A stretch of 64,000 nucleotides of DNA from an uncultured Oscillospiraceae bacterium (GTDB lineage Bacteria; Bacillota; Clostridia; Oscillospirales; Acutalibacteraceae), in NCBI GenBank assembly GCA_900552265.1, contig URZE01000002.1, positions 180,923 to 244,922 on the forward strand. Reading direction: 5' to 3'. Below are positions 53,991-62,393 of this stretch, in pieces (positions within the stretch are counted from its first letter, which is position 1; each line of letters begins with the position of its first letter). A model generated the notes under the pieces. The model saw only the letters and a program-made list of their open reading frames with translations, was not told the DNA's origin and searched no databases. The position numbers and the translations under genes were made by a program.

Positions 53991-55157
53991 ATGGCTTCGG
54001 GAGCAAAATGTTTTATACTTAACCGTAAATCTGACTGGACGTCCTTAGGATTGACAAAAAATATGGGATTCAGGAATGATTCAATGATTTCTCAAGTGAA
54101 AAACGGTGAAAACGGAGTATATATTTCTCGTGCATTTGACAGTATGCAAAACGGTATAATATGGCATAGATTGCGTTTGGATATAGATTATCCCACCGGT
54201 TCGATTTTTAAACTAAGAATTTATGCCTCTGATACGCAGGAAATAACAATTGCGGTTCCTGGAATAAAAGGAAAATCTTCTGTAAATTTTAATGAATATA
54301 TTACTGATGAAAAGATAGATATAGGCCGTAAAATAGACACTTTTGAAGATATCGGCGCAGTTGTTTATGAAAATGCAGATGATATTATTTTAAGAAATTT
54401 AAAGGGAAGATATTTATGGATTTGCCTTGAGTTTGTAAATTATGAGCAGGAAAGCATTAAAATACATTCCATGAAAATAGAATTTCCTCAAGTTTCATTT
54501 GTTGATTATTTACCGGAAATTTATCGAGCGGATGACGACAGAAATTCATTTACTGAGCGGTTTGTAAGTATATTTCAATCCATATATGTAGATCTTGAAG
54601 ATAAAATAGATTATACTCCAGTGATGTTCGATGTGGATAGGACAAGCAAAGATTTTCTCAATTGGATAGGTGATTGGTTGTCTGTAAAAAATGCATCTGT
54701 GTGGGAAGAAAAGAAATTAAGAAATCTTATAAGACAAGCTGTAAAGATTTATAAAATAAAGGGTACGAAAAGAGCGGTTGCTAAAATTGTACAAGAATAT
54801 ACCGGTACAGATCCAATAATTGTTGAACAGTTTGACGTTAAAGGAAATATGTATTATGATAGACAAAAAGAGGTGGTTGAAAATTTATTCGGAGATAACG
54901 GGTACGTATTTACGGTTATGGTACCGGAATCATGCGTTAAAGACTCCGAAAATTATATAGAACTTTTGAGAGTAATAAATAGTGTTAAACCGGTAGATTC
55001 AATATGTAATTTAGTAGCTTTGAGTGACCGCATGTATTTGGATAATCACTGTTATATGGGTATAAATTCCTTTATAAATAAAAATGAAAATCTCGTTTTG
55101 AACAGGCAGCGTGAAGTAAATAATTTGATGATTTCAGATTCAAATTTACAAATTTAA
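53991..55157 (+). CDS. Phage tail protein I-like baseplate protein
   Basis: 388 residues. An N-terminal beta-rich domain of about 165 residues precedes the gpI-like domain: FVDYLPEIYRADDDRNSFTE, RFVSIFQSIYVDLEDKIDYT, DFLNWIGDWLSV and LIRQAVKIYKIKGTKRAVAK. The match is to the phage tail protein domain found next to Afp12-like genes. It probably anchors the fibre to the baseplate. AAAGGAGGG gives a strong start. Confidence 0.87.
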   Translation: MASGAKCFILNRKSDWTSLGLTKNMGFRNDSMISQVKNGENGVYISRAFDSMQNGIIWHRLRLDIDYPTGSIFKLRIYASDTQEITIAVPGIKGKSSVNFNEYITDEKIDIGRKIDTFEDIGAVVYENADDIILRNLKGRYLWICLEFVNYEQESIKIHSMKIEFPQVSFVDYLPEIYRADDDRNSFTERFVSIFQSIYVDLEDKIDYTPVMFDVDRTSKDFLNWIGDWLSVKNASVWEEKKLRNLIRQAVKIYKIKGTKRAVAKIVQEYTGTDPIIVEQFDVKGNMYYDRQKEVVENLFGDNGYVFTVMVPESCVKDSENYIELLRVINSVKPVDSICNLVALSDRMYLDNHCYMGINSFINKNENLVLNRQREVNNLMISDSNLQI

Positions 55158-55193
55158 CAATTCAGAATGAACATAAAGAAAAGAGGGGCTAAA

Positions 55194-56984
55194 ATGGATA
55201 ATAAACAGTATTATTCCTGCGACAGAAACAACTACTTTTTTGGTAAATTAATGACGGTCAGAGATTTTGAAAGCGAACAAACTTATATGAATTCAAAACG
55301 TCGTTTGGGTAATAAGATGCTTAATGGCACAGGAATAGTTTCAGGTCTTGATGTCATATTGGTAGATAACAAAACTTTTTCGCTTGAACCGGGAATGGCT
55401 CTTGATTACATGGGTAGAGAAATTGTTGTACCCGAACCGTATGTAAGAAGGTTAAATGTAATAAAAGGGTTCGAAGAGAACAAAGATAAAGGTATTCTTT
55501 ATCTGTGCATGAAATATAAAGAAGAACTTAAAGAAACTACATTTTCGGTGGCAAGTTCGGGAAAATCTAACGGAGTGAGCGAGGAATACAACAGAGTTGG
55601 AGAAGGTTATGAACTTTTTCTGACTTCTGAAAAACCGAGAGAAGAGGATCTGAAACTCAAATATCTGGTAAATCAACGTGTTGAGATTTACAACAAAGAC
55701 GGCGTGAAGATAAGCATTGAGACGGCAAAATACGTAAATCCCGGAAAATGTCTTAAAGTTACGGTAATATTCGAAAAAGAAAATGTAGAAGCACCAATAA
55801 ATTATTCATTTGATATTAACGGAGAATTTTTCAAAGATGTTTCAGGAGAGAAAAATTTAACCGTAAGTTACCGAGAAACTGAAATAACCACTTATAAAAG
55901 TTTCAAAAAAGAGTATTACATTTACTGTGATGCTTCGGATGATGCTATAACCGAAATAAAAATTCCGAGAAATGCATTTAAACTTAAAGTAGGTAAAGAT
56001 GAACAAGAAATTTCACAAGATGTTTCTATTCCAATAGCAATAAAGACAACTCCAATAAGAGATATAGCAGTCAGCGAATATTATTCAAAGAGCTTTACAG
56101 ATATAATAGAAAACGTAGATAATAAATTTATTTACCTGGCAAAATTTCATATTGTAACGAATCAACTTACTTATTTTATTGAAAGTTTTGAGAAGCATCC
56201 TTTTAGTCAGTATCTTTATAGTAATGAACTTATAAGTTTGCTTCAGGAAGTTGATGACGGACATGAAAAAGCTCCCACAGTAAATACCACAGAGATAAAA
56301 AAAGATAATTCCGCACCTGAGGTTGTTGAATTACCCGAACCTAAAATTGACAATATAGTTACCGGAGTTGAAAGGATAAATTTAGGATTTAATCCCAAAG
56401 TTGGAAAGTCATACTATTCATATGAATTTGTTCATGGATTAGGAGAAGGAAATGTAGCTGTCGTAACAGCTATAGATAATAAATCCAATTACCTTACGGA
56501 CGATAAAGGATTGCTTATTTTCGGAGATAAGGATATATTTTCTAAGGAAGAAATCACAGTATCTGCTCCGAATGTAGGGATAGCTGCAATAGTGAATTCC
56601 GAAAAAGGAACAGTAAGGCTTGGTGTAAGGCTCAGAGAAAAGACTACCGCACAAGCAGTAGACATCAGATGGTGGGCATATAAGCCGGTTGAAATAAAAG
56701 AAGAGGAAGAAGATTTGGTAATAGACGAGAATGTAAAAGTATTGATAACTCCGAATACGACACGAGTCAAACCGCTTGAACAAGTTCGATTTGAAGCTCA
56801 TATAGACGGTGCAATAAGTCAGGAAGTCAGGTGGGGAATGGCTGAGCCTAATACCGGAACTATAGATAACAACGGACTTTACACTGCTCCATCTAAAGAA
56901 GGTGTATATGAGGTCAAGGCTTACAGTGTTAAATTTGAAAATAAATCTGATTCGGCATATGTTGTTGTAAGCTCGACAGATTAA
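55194..56984 (+). CDS. Putative fibre or baseplate surface protein with Ig-like C-terminus
   Basis: 596 residues from ATG 55194 after AAGAGGGGC; the ATG at 55167 has no ribosome site. The N-terminal 120 residues (YYSCDRNNYFFGKLMTVRDF, NGTGIVSGLDV, LDYMGREIVVPEPYVRRL) match a conserved protein that follows the gpI-like gene in many injection systems. A beta-rich middle and a Pro/Glu-rich linker lead to a C-terminal Ig-like (Big_2-like) domain at about 515-596 (VLITPNTTRVKPLEQVRFEA, WGMAEPNTGTIDNNGLYTAP). Such a domain may bind a cell surface. It is the last gene of the cluster seen here. Confidence 0.75.
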   Translation: MDNKQYYSCDRNNYFFGKLMTVRDFESEQTYMNSKRRLGNKMLNGTGIVSGLDVILVDNKTFSLEPGMALDYMGREIVVPEPYVRRLNVIKGFEENKDKGILYLCMKYKEELKETTFSVASSGKSNGVSEEYNRVGEGYELFLTSEKPREEDLKLKYLVNQRVEIYNKDGVKISIETAKYVNPGKCLKVTVIFEKENVEAPINYSFDINGEFFKDVSGEKNLTVSYRETEITTYKSFKKEYYIYCDASDDAITEIKIPRNAFKLKVGKDEQEISQDVSIPIAIKTTPIRDIAVSEYYSKSFTDIIENVDNKFIYLAKFHIVTNQLTYFIESFEKHPFSQYLYSNELISLLQEVDDGHEKAPTVNTTEIKKDNSAPEVVELPEPKIDNIVTGVERINLGFNPKVGKSYYSYEFVHGLGEGNVAVVTAIDNKSNYLTDDKGLLIFGDKDIFSKEEITVSAPNVGIAAIVNSEKGTVRLGVRLREKTTAQAVDIRWWAYKPVEIKEEEEDLVIDENVKVLITPNTTRVKPLEQVRFEAHIDGAISQEVRWGMAEPNTGTIDNNGLYTAPSKEGVYEVKAYSVKFENKSDSAYVVVSSTD

Positions 56985-57000
56985 TTTTAAGTGGTATAAT
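56973..57000 (+). promoter_or_regulatory. Promoter of lemA
   Basis: TCGACA (56973-56978), a 16-bp spacer, TATAAT (56995-57000) with an extended TG. It begins within the last injection-system codons and separates lemA from that cluster. Confidence 0.65.
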
Positions 57001-57023
57001 GTTTGTGTAAGGAGTTGATTATT

Positions 57024-57599
57024 ATGAAAAAAATGTCCGGATGGGCTGTATTTGGAATTTCAGTTTTGGCAATAATATTTATTCTCGGTGCTTGGAGCAT
57101 AGGAACTTACAATGGTTTGGTAGGACTTAAGGAGAATGTCGATAATCAATCGTCGAATATAAGTACTCAGCTTCAAAGAAGGTCAGATCTTATTCCGAAT
57201 CTGGTAAGTACAGTTAAAGGATATACTTCACATGAGTCTGAAGTTTTGAATGAAATTTCGAATTCAAGAACTAAACTTGCTGGAGCACAATCCATGTCAG
57301 AAAAAGCACAGGCAGATTCACAACTCTCGAGTGCACTCAACAGACTTTTGGTAGTTGTGGAAAATTATCCAAATCTTAAGGCAGATTCACAATTCACAGC
57401 ACTGACTGATGAGCTTTCGGGAACTGAAAATCGTATAGCTGTTTCACGTAGAGACTATAATTCTGCCGTTAAGGAATATAATCAGAAAATTAAAACTTTT
57501 CCGGCAAATATAATTTCTGGAATGTTCGGATTCTCTTCAGCTGATTATTTTGAGGCAGCCGAAGGAAGTGAAAAAGCCCCGACAGTTACATTTGAATAA
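57024..57599 (+). CDS. lemA: LemA family protein
   Basis: 191 residues from ATG 57024 after AAGGAGTTG. One N-terminal membrane anchor (AVFGISVLAIIFILGAW), then the four-helix LemA domain: GTYNGLVGLKENVDNQSSNI, LQRRSDLIPNLVSTVKGYTS and ENRIAVSRRDYNSAVKEYN. The function of LemA is unknown; it is usually paired with a TPM-domain protein, as here. The N-terminus is outside the membrane in related proteins. Confidence 0.93.
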   Translation: MKKMSGWAVFGISVLAIIFILGAWSIGTYNGLVGLKENVDNQSSNISTQLQRRSDLIPNLVSTVKGYTSHESEVLNEISNSRTKLAGAQSMSEKAQADSQLSSALNRLLVVVENYPNLKADSQFTALTDELSGTENRIAVSRRDYNSAVKEYNQKIKTFPANIISGMFGFSSADYFEAAEGSEKAPTVTFE

Positions 57600-57649
57600 C
57601 GGAAAAAAGTAAGATATGTATTATGAATATTATCTGAGGAGTGAGCTGA

Positions 57650-58450
57650 GTGAAGTGTAAAGGAAATTGTTTTAAAGTTTTATTGTTTGGTTGTGTGTTA
57701 ATCTTCCTCAGCTTTTTCTCGAATGTGAGTGCAGAAATTCCTGATTATACCAAAGGGTTTTATGTAAATGATTTTGCGGATGTGATATCTGAGGAGAACG
57801 AGAATTATATTTTACAGAATAGTGAGGTTCTTGCCGATAAAATCAGAGCTCAAGTAGTTGTTGCGACAGTTAAATCTTTGGATGGAAGACCGATTGATGA
57901 TTATGCTGTTGAAATGTTTCGTCGGTGGAGTATAGGAAGTAAACAAGAAAATACCGGTGTACTGATTTTACTTGCGCCAAACGAAAGAGAAATAAAAATA
58001 GAAGTGGGATACGGTTTAGAAGGGAAAATAAACGATTCAAAAGCCGGTAGACTGATAGATGAGTATGCTATTCCATGCTTCAAAAATGATGATTGGGATG
58101 GTGGAATCTGTGCGTTATACTCTGCTGTTTTGTCAGAAGTTTATTCAGAGTATGGACTTGAAATGCCTCAAGATGTTTCGAATAGAGTTTCTGATTATAA
58201 CGAAACACGTGACAACAGTCATATGAGTACCATAATGAGTATAATAATTGTAGCGATAATTATACTTTTCGGAGGTGTTTTACCGGTTGTTCTGAGAAAG
58301 AATCGTCCGTATCTATCGGGGCGAAGCGATGATTGGGATGACTGGAATAACGGTGGAGGCTTTGGCGGAGGTTTCGGTGGATTTAACTCAGGTGGTTCCG
58401 GTGGTTTTGGCGGAAGCTCAGGCGGTGGAGGAGCTTCAAGAAAATTTTAA
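57650..58450 (+). CDS. TPM-domain (YgcG-like) secreted membrane protein
   Basis: 266 residues from GTG 57650. Signal peptide to about residue 29 (FSNVSAE), then the TPM domain: YVNDFADVISEENENYILQN, VVVATVKSLDGRPIDDYAVE, FRRWSIGSKQENTGVLIL and IEVGYGLEGKINDSKAGRLI. A membrane helix at about 195-218 precedes a Gly/Ser-rich tail (GGGFGGGFGGFNSGGSGGFG). It usually works with LemA; the molecular role is not settled. The spoIIR control element starts 10 bases after its stop. Confidence 0.92.
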   Translation: MKCKGNCFKVLLFGCVLIFLSFFSNVSAEIPDYTKGFYVNDFADVISEENENYILQNSEVLADKIRAQVVVATVKSLDGRPIDDYAVEMFRRWSIGSKQENTGVLILLAPNEREIKIEVGYGLEGKINDSKAGRLIDEYAIPCFKNDDWDGGICALYSAVLSEVYSEYGLEMPQDVSNRVSDYNETRDNSHMSTIMSIIIVAIIILFGGVLPVVLRKNRPYLSGRSDDWDDWNNGGGFGGGFGGFNSGGSGGFGGSSGGGGASRKF

Positions 58451-58459
58451 AAAATAGTT

Positions 58460-58517
58460 GAATATATTTTAAATAAAGCGTCCATAATTCTTTGTGAAAA
58501 AGAAATGGAGGCTTTTT
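58460..58517 (+). promoter_or_regulatory. Forespore-type promoter inside a hairpin that masks the spoIIR ribosome site
   Basis: GAATA (58460-58464), an 18-bp spacer and CATAATT (58483-58489) match the sigma-G/F-type consensus GHATR-N18-CATNHTA at 11 of 12 positions. The same stretch is the left arm of a hairpin. AAAGC, TCCA and TTCTTT pair with AAAGAA, TGGA and GCTTT (58475-58515), followed by a T run. GGAGG (58507-58511), the spoIIR ribosome site, is in the right arm. Read-through RNA would terminate or hide the site. RNA started from the internal promoter would lack the left arm. Confidence 0.55.
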
Positions 58518-58520
58518 AAT

Positions 58521-59213
58521 ATGAAAAATATTTGGAGTAAATCTCTTATTTGTGGATTTATAATATCGATACTTTGTTCGTTTGTTAATTTTTCCGGTAA
58601 GTGTGAAGATATAAGCGATAAAGTGTTAAGGTTACATATAATTGCCAATTCAGATAGCTTTGAGGACCAAAGTTTGAAATTAAAAGTAAGAGATAGAATT
58701 TTAAAAGATTTTGGTGTTGAGGCATCCAAGGTTAATAACATGGATGATGCTGAGATTTTAGTGCAAGAAAATCTTGAAAGAATAAAATTTTCTGCTCAAG
58801 ATGAAATTTCACGAAATGGATTTAACTATGATGTAAATGTAGAACTTATTAACATGCATTTTAATACACGTGTTTATACTGACGTAACACTTCCGGCAGG
58901 AAACTATGATGCTTTGAGAGTTACTATAGGGGAAGCTAAGGGAAAAAATTGGTGGTGCGTAATGTTTCCACCGATGTGTCTTCCTGCCGCCGAAAGAAAG
59001 AGAGAGATAAGTGAAGTTTTGGATGAATCAGAATCAAAGATTGTAACAAATTTTGGAGATTATCAAATAGAGTTCAAAATCGTAGAAATATTTTCTCAAG
59101 TAAAAGATTTTGTACAAAATAATATTTGTAACCCCGTAAAGAAATATTTGTATGACGAAGACAACTTTGAGTATGGATTTAGCTTTTCCTTTGAAAATAG
59201 TCATAAAATATAA
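58521..59213 (+). CDS. spoIIR: Stage II sporulation protein R
   Basis: 230 residues from ATG 58521, nine bases after GGAGG. Signal peptide or anchor at the N-terminus, then VLRLHIIANSDSFEDQSLKL, KVRDRILKDFG and GNYDALRVTIGEAKGKNWWC, followed by VMFPPMCLP: the SpoIIR signature. Made in the forespore, it crosses the septum to trigger SpoIIGA-dependent pro-sigma-E processing in the mother cell. The upstream hairpin and forespore-type promoter fit strict compartment control. Confidence 0.94.
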   Translation: MKNIWSKSLICGFIISILCSFVNFSGKCEDISDKVLRLHIIANSDSFEDQSLKLKVRDRILKDFGVEASKVNNMDDAEILVQENLERIKFSAQDEISRNGFNYDVNVELINMHFNTRVYTDVTLPAGNYDALRVTIGEAKGKNWWCVMFPPMCLPAAERKREISEVLDESESKIVTNFGDYQIEFKIVEIFSQVKDFVQNNICNPVKKYLYDEDNFEYGFSFSFENSHKI

Positions 59214-59313
59214 AAATTAAATTTTTGTTCAAAAAATATATTGACAATACACGTATTTGTTTGCAAAATTAGTATATATATAAAATATAATATTATATAA
59301 GAGGTGCATAATT

Positions 59314-60330
59314 ATGAATTTTATAAAACGAAAAGTTTTACAAGCGAAAATTTTAGCAGAAACCAAGATATCAGATATTAAGAAAAAAAGAAATGAATTT
59401 TATAGTGAAATAAAAAACATTCAGTTTAAGTTACCACAGCATATGAGTGTGGAAAAATCTTTTTTAGAGTTTATTGATAGTTTTATCAAAGAATTAACAG
59501 ATATTTTTAATCTTTGTTCAAAATACTACAAGGGAAATGGTAAAAGTAAAAGTGATATTTATCTTAACGATATAATGGTAAATGTTAATAACCTTATAAG
59601 TTCTTTAAAGGTTGTTAAGAGTAAAACAAATAATGAATACAATTCGAATGTTAAAGTGGTTTTGGATATGGTTCATTTAAATCTTGAAAATTTATATAAG
59701 TGCCTTATTTCTGCCAGCAAAGCTTCATTTGGTGTTTCGATAGGTGCGACATTAGACTACGGTCCGACAAGAAAAAAATTTCAAGAATTGAGCGAAGAAC
59801 TACGTTCGGTTGAGTCTGCTTTTAAACAACTTGCTTCACAGTTTAATATTATTAATTTTATAAAAATTTTTGAAGTAATAAAAAGTGAAAAGGATATAGA
59901 AAAATTTTTTAAAAGTAAAAATACAATTCGAGGATTTATTTGTGTTGTAAACAAGGACTATTATGAAAAAGTAAAAATAGATTATAATTTTAAACTCTAT
60001 GATTCTTCTGAGGAAAAATTTTTTACTTTAATATCTTATTTGAAAAAGTTTTTACATTATCTGAAAAGTATTAACTTTAAGGTACCTGCGATTATGTTAA
60101 AAAAATTGATTAATAGATTTAATGAAATAGCCGAAGGTCTTGAAACAGAAAATTTTGAATGTTCTATATGTTTCAGTGAATTATCTTTAAAGGATGAAAA
60201 TGCTGTAACTTTGCCATGTGGTCACTTATTCTGCAAAGGGTGCATAAAAAAGTGGTTTAAAGAAAATTCTACATGTCCAATTTGTAGAAAAGTTTTAAAA
60301 AAGGGTGACTTGAATTCTATTTTAAATTAA
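59314..60330 (+). CDS. RING finger (C3HC4) protein, eukaryotic E3 ubiquitin ligase-like
   Basis: 338 residues. Residues 1-280 are helical with no family recognised (KLPQHMSVEKSFLEFIDSFI; LDMVHLNLENLYKCLISASK). Residues 281-330 form a complete RING: C283, C286, C302, H304, C307, C310, C321 and C324. Spacing is Cx2Cx15CxHx2Cx2Cx10Cx2C, with LPCGHLFCKGC and CPICRKVL. This is textbook C3HC4 and includes the Trp (KKW) and Pro used to grip E2 enzymes. No signal peptide. AAGAGGTGC precedes the ATG; AT-rich -35/-10-like TTGCAA and TATAAT (59286) lie upstream. Bacteria have no ubiquitin pathway of this kind, so the target is probably in a eukaryotic host. Transfer from a eukaryote is likely. Confidence 0.9.
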   Translation: MNFIKRKVLQAKILAETKISDIKKKRNEFYSEIKNIQFKLPQHMSVEKSFLEFIDSFIKELTDIFNLCSKYYKGNGKSKSDIYLNDIMVNVNNLISSLKVVKSKTNNEYNSNVKVVLDMVHLNLENLYKCLISASKASFGVSIGATLDYGPTRKKFQELSEELRSVESAFKQLASQFNIINFIKIFEVIKSEKDIEKFFKSKNTIRGFICVVNKDYYEKVKIDYNFKLYDSSEEKFFTLISYLKKFLHYLKSINFKVPAIMLKKLINRFNEIAEGLETENFECSICFSELSLKDENAVTLPCGHLFCKGCIKKWFKENSTCPICRKVLKKGDLNSILN

Positions 60331-60375
60331 TACTTTTTAAAGCTTATGATGTTAAGTTTATAGCTTTTGTGATTT

Positions 60376-61389
60376 TTAATCACTCACAAGATTAATTAAA
60401 TGCGCAACTCCGGGTATGGTTTCGCCTTGTTGAGAAGAAGTGGGGGACATGAGTGCACCTGTTGCCATAAAGAGTACATTTTTCCACTTTTTAACTTTGA
60501 GATTTCTTAAAATCAACGAGCATAAAACTGAAGCTGAACATCCGCACCCAGAACCTCCTGCGTGCACATCTTGAACTTCTTTTTGGTATATCATAAGCCC
60601 GCAATCATTGTAGTTGTCGCCTATTCTGAAACCATCTTTCAGCATTAGTTCTTTGAATAAATTTGAACCGACTTCTCCCAAATCTCCAGTGAAAATCATA
60701 TCGTATTCACTTGGATGAGTTTTCGTATCTTCGAAAAATGATTGCATGGTTTTTGCTGCAGCCGGAGCCATGGCAGCTCCCATGTTGTTGGCGTCTTTTA
60801 TTCCCAAATCTACTATTTTTCCTACAGTGGCTTGCTTTACTTTAACTCCCGGATTTTCTTGTTTTTCCAGAACAATTGCTCCTGAACCGGTCACAGTCCA
60901 TTGTGCAGTAGGAGTTCTTTGTCCGCCGTAGTTAAGTGGAAATCTGAATTGACGTTCAGATGAACAGAAATGTGATGATGTTACTGCAACCGAGTAATCG
61001 GCTATTCCGGCTTCAACGGTTGTGGCTGCAAGAAATAGTGTTTGAGCCATTGTGGAACATGCTCCGAATTGACCCAAAAATGGTATTCCGAGTTCTCTTA
61101 AACCAAAAGCCGAGGACATGCATTGATTAAGTAAATCTCCTGCAAAAATATAGTTTATATCTTGAGTTTTAAGATGAGCTTTTTCAAGTGCAAGATTTAC
61201 TGATTCTGCTTGAAGTCGGCTTTCTGCTTTTTCCCACGATGATTCTTCCAAAGTAGTATCTTCGAAAATTTTATCAAATTGATTTCCAAGAGGCCCCATG
61301 GCTTCTTTTTTTCCGCATACGGATGCAAAGCTTTTTATGGAAGGGTTGTTTTCCATTAGTACTGTGTTTTTTCCTATTCTTTTACCCAT
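60376..61389 (-). CDS. spoVAD: Stage V sporulation protein AD
   Basis: 337 residues on the minus strand. Thiolase-fold protein of the SpoVA channel, which moves dipicolinic acid into spores. Family blocks include FDKIFEDTTLEESSWEKAES, IFAGDLLNQCMSSAFGLREL, FGACSTMAQTLFLAATTVEA and DVHAGGSGCGCSASVLCSLI. AAAGGAGTAAATATCG gives a strong start. The usual neighbours spoVAC and spoVAE are absent on either side, so the SpoVA operon is broken up here. Confidence 0.95.
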   Translation of the reverse strand: MGKRIGKNTVLMENNPSIKSFASVCGKKEAMGPLGNQFDKIFEDTTLEESSWEKAESRLQAESVNLALEKAHLKTQDINYIFAGDLLNQCMSSAFGLRELGIPFLGQFGACSTMAQTLFLAATTVEAGIADYSVAVTSSHFCSSERQFRFPLNYGGQRTPTAQWTVTGSGAIVLEKQENPGVKVKQATVGKIVDLGIKDANNMGAAMAPAAAKTMQSFFEDTKTHPSEYDMIFTGDLGEVGSNLFKELMLKDGFRIGDNYNDCGLMIYQKEVQDVHAGGSGCGCSASVLCSLILRNLKVKKWKNVLFMATGALMSPTSSQQGETIPGVAHLINLVSD

Positions 61390-61611
61390 CGATATTTACT
61401 CCTTTATAATTAAAATGTAATGTTGAGTATTAATTTCTGTTTTAGTATTTGAACTTATTGAGGTTTTATTATTAATTTTATTAAATAAAGGTTCTGTATT
61501 TCATTTTCAAAAATTAAGGATAAACTATTATTTAAGGTAATTATAATTAATTTTAAGTTAATAACACGAATTTATATAGAATGCTATTTTTTATAATCTT
61601 TAAAAAACAGT

Positions 61612-61639
61612 TTGCAAAAAAAACTAAGTGTGTTATATT
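61612..61639 (+). promoter_or_regulatory. Promoter of the first small secreted protein gene
   Basis: TTGCAA (61612-61617), a 16-bp spacer, TATATT (61634-61639). It drives 61673 on its own. The 283-bp gap 61390-61672 holds nothing else I can support. Confidence 0.55.
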
Positions 61640-61672
61640 CAAGTTATAAATAAATTTTAAAAGAGGTTAGCT

Positions 61673-62245
61673 ATGAGCTTAAAAAATGTTATAAATTTTT
61701 TGTTGATTGGAAGTGCACTTATTTTTGCATTTCCGGTTTATGCTGATGGAGTGAATAATAATCCTGTTAGGGTAGAGGAGTTTGATATGTCTTTTAGTGG
61801 ACGTATTAGGGATATAGAAAAGCGTATTGAGGAAGATAAATTTGAATATTCTGAAAACATCGCTTATGTGTGCGTATGCTTGTTGGATTTATCTACTGAA
61901 AGCAGTGAGAATATTAGAGCTTTACGTCGTGTAAAAAATGTGTTTTATAAGTTAAATGAAAAGTTTGTTAGAGGTCGTGGTTGGTGTAGTGAAGAAAAAT
62001 TAATTGTGAGGGTTGTTGATTGTGTTATAAATTTTTATATATTTATTAATGGACATAATCACAAAGAGCTACAAACTCATCGAAATGAAGTTACAATACT
62101 TCTTAGAATTTATTTGAAAAAACGAAGTCTGAGATATAGTTTTTTTCACGTTGATGCAAAAAAATTACTAAGTGAGATTGATAACACTATTAAAAAAATG
62201 TTGTCGACTGAAGTTGTATCAGAAGTTTGCGAATGTAATTTTTGA
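61673..62245 (+). CDS. Small secreted helical cysteine-containing protein 1
   Basis: 190 residues. Signal peptide to about residue 24 (LLIGSALIFAFPVYA, then D). The mature part is helical and polar. Two short Cys groups, YVCVCLL and a later WCSEEKLIVRVVDCVINFY, resemble the YLCCCI and YICCC motifs in the two proteins downstream. AAGAGGTTAGCT precedes the ATG. No known family. The three genes look like diverged paralogues, each with its own start signals. Confidence 0.65.
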   Translation: MSLKNVINFLLIGSALIFAFPVYADGVNNNPVRVEEFDMSFSGRIRDIEKRIEEDKFEYSENIAYVCVCLLDLSTESSENIRALRRVKNVFYKLNEKFVRGRGWCSEEKLIVRVVDCVINFYIFINGHNHKELQTHRNEVTILLRIYLKKRSLRYSFFHVDAKKLLSEIDNTIKKMLSTEVVSEVCECNF

Positions 62246-62393
62246 TATGAATTGTTATAAAATTATATATGTATGGAAAAAAGTTGGAGAAATAGATTGT
62301 GAAGTTTTTGACTTTTCTGCGAACAAGTACATGTATACGATATTGCCTTTTATTTTGAAATAAATGTGTTGTAACAAAGGAGACAAGTTTATA

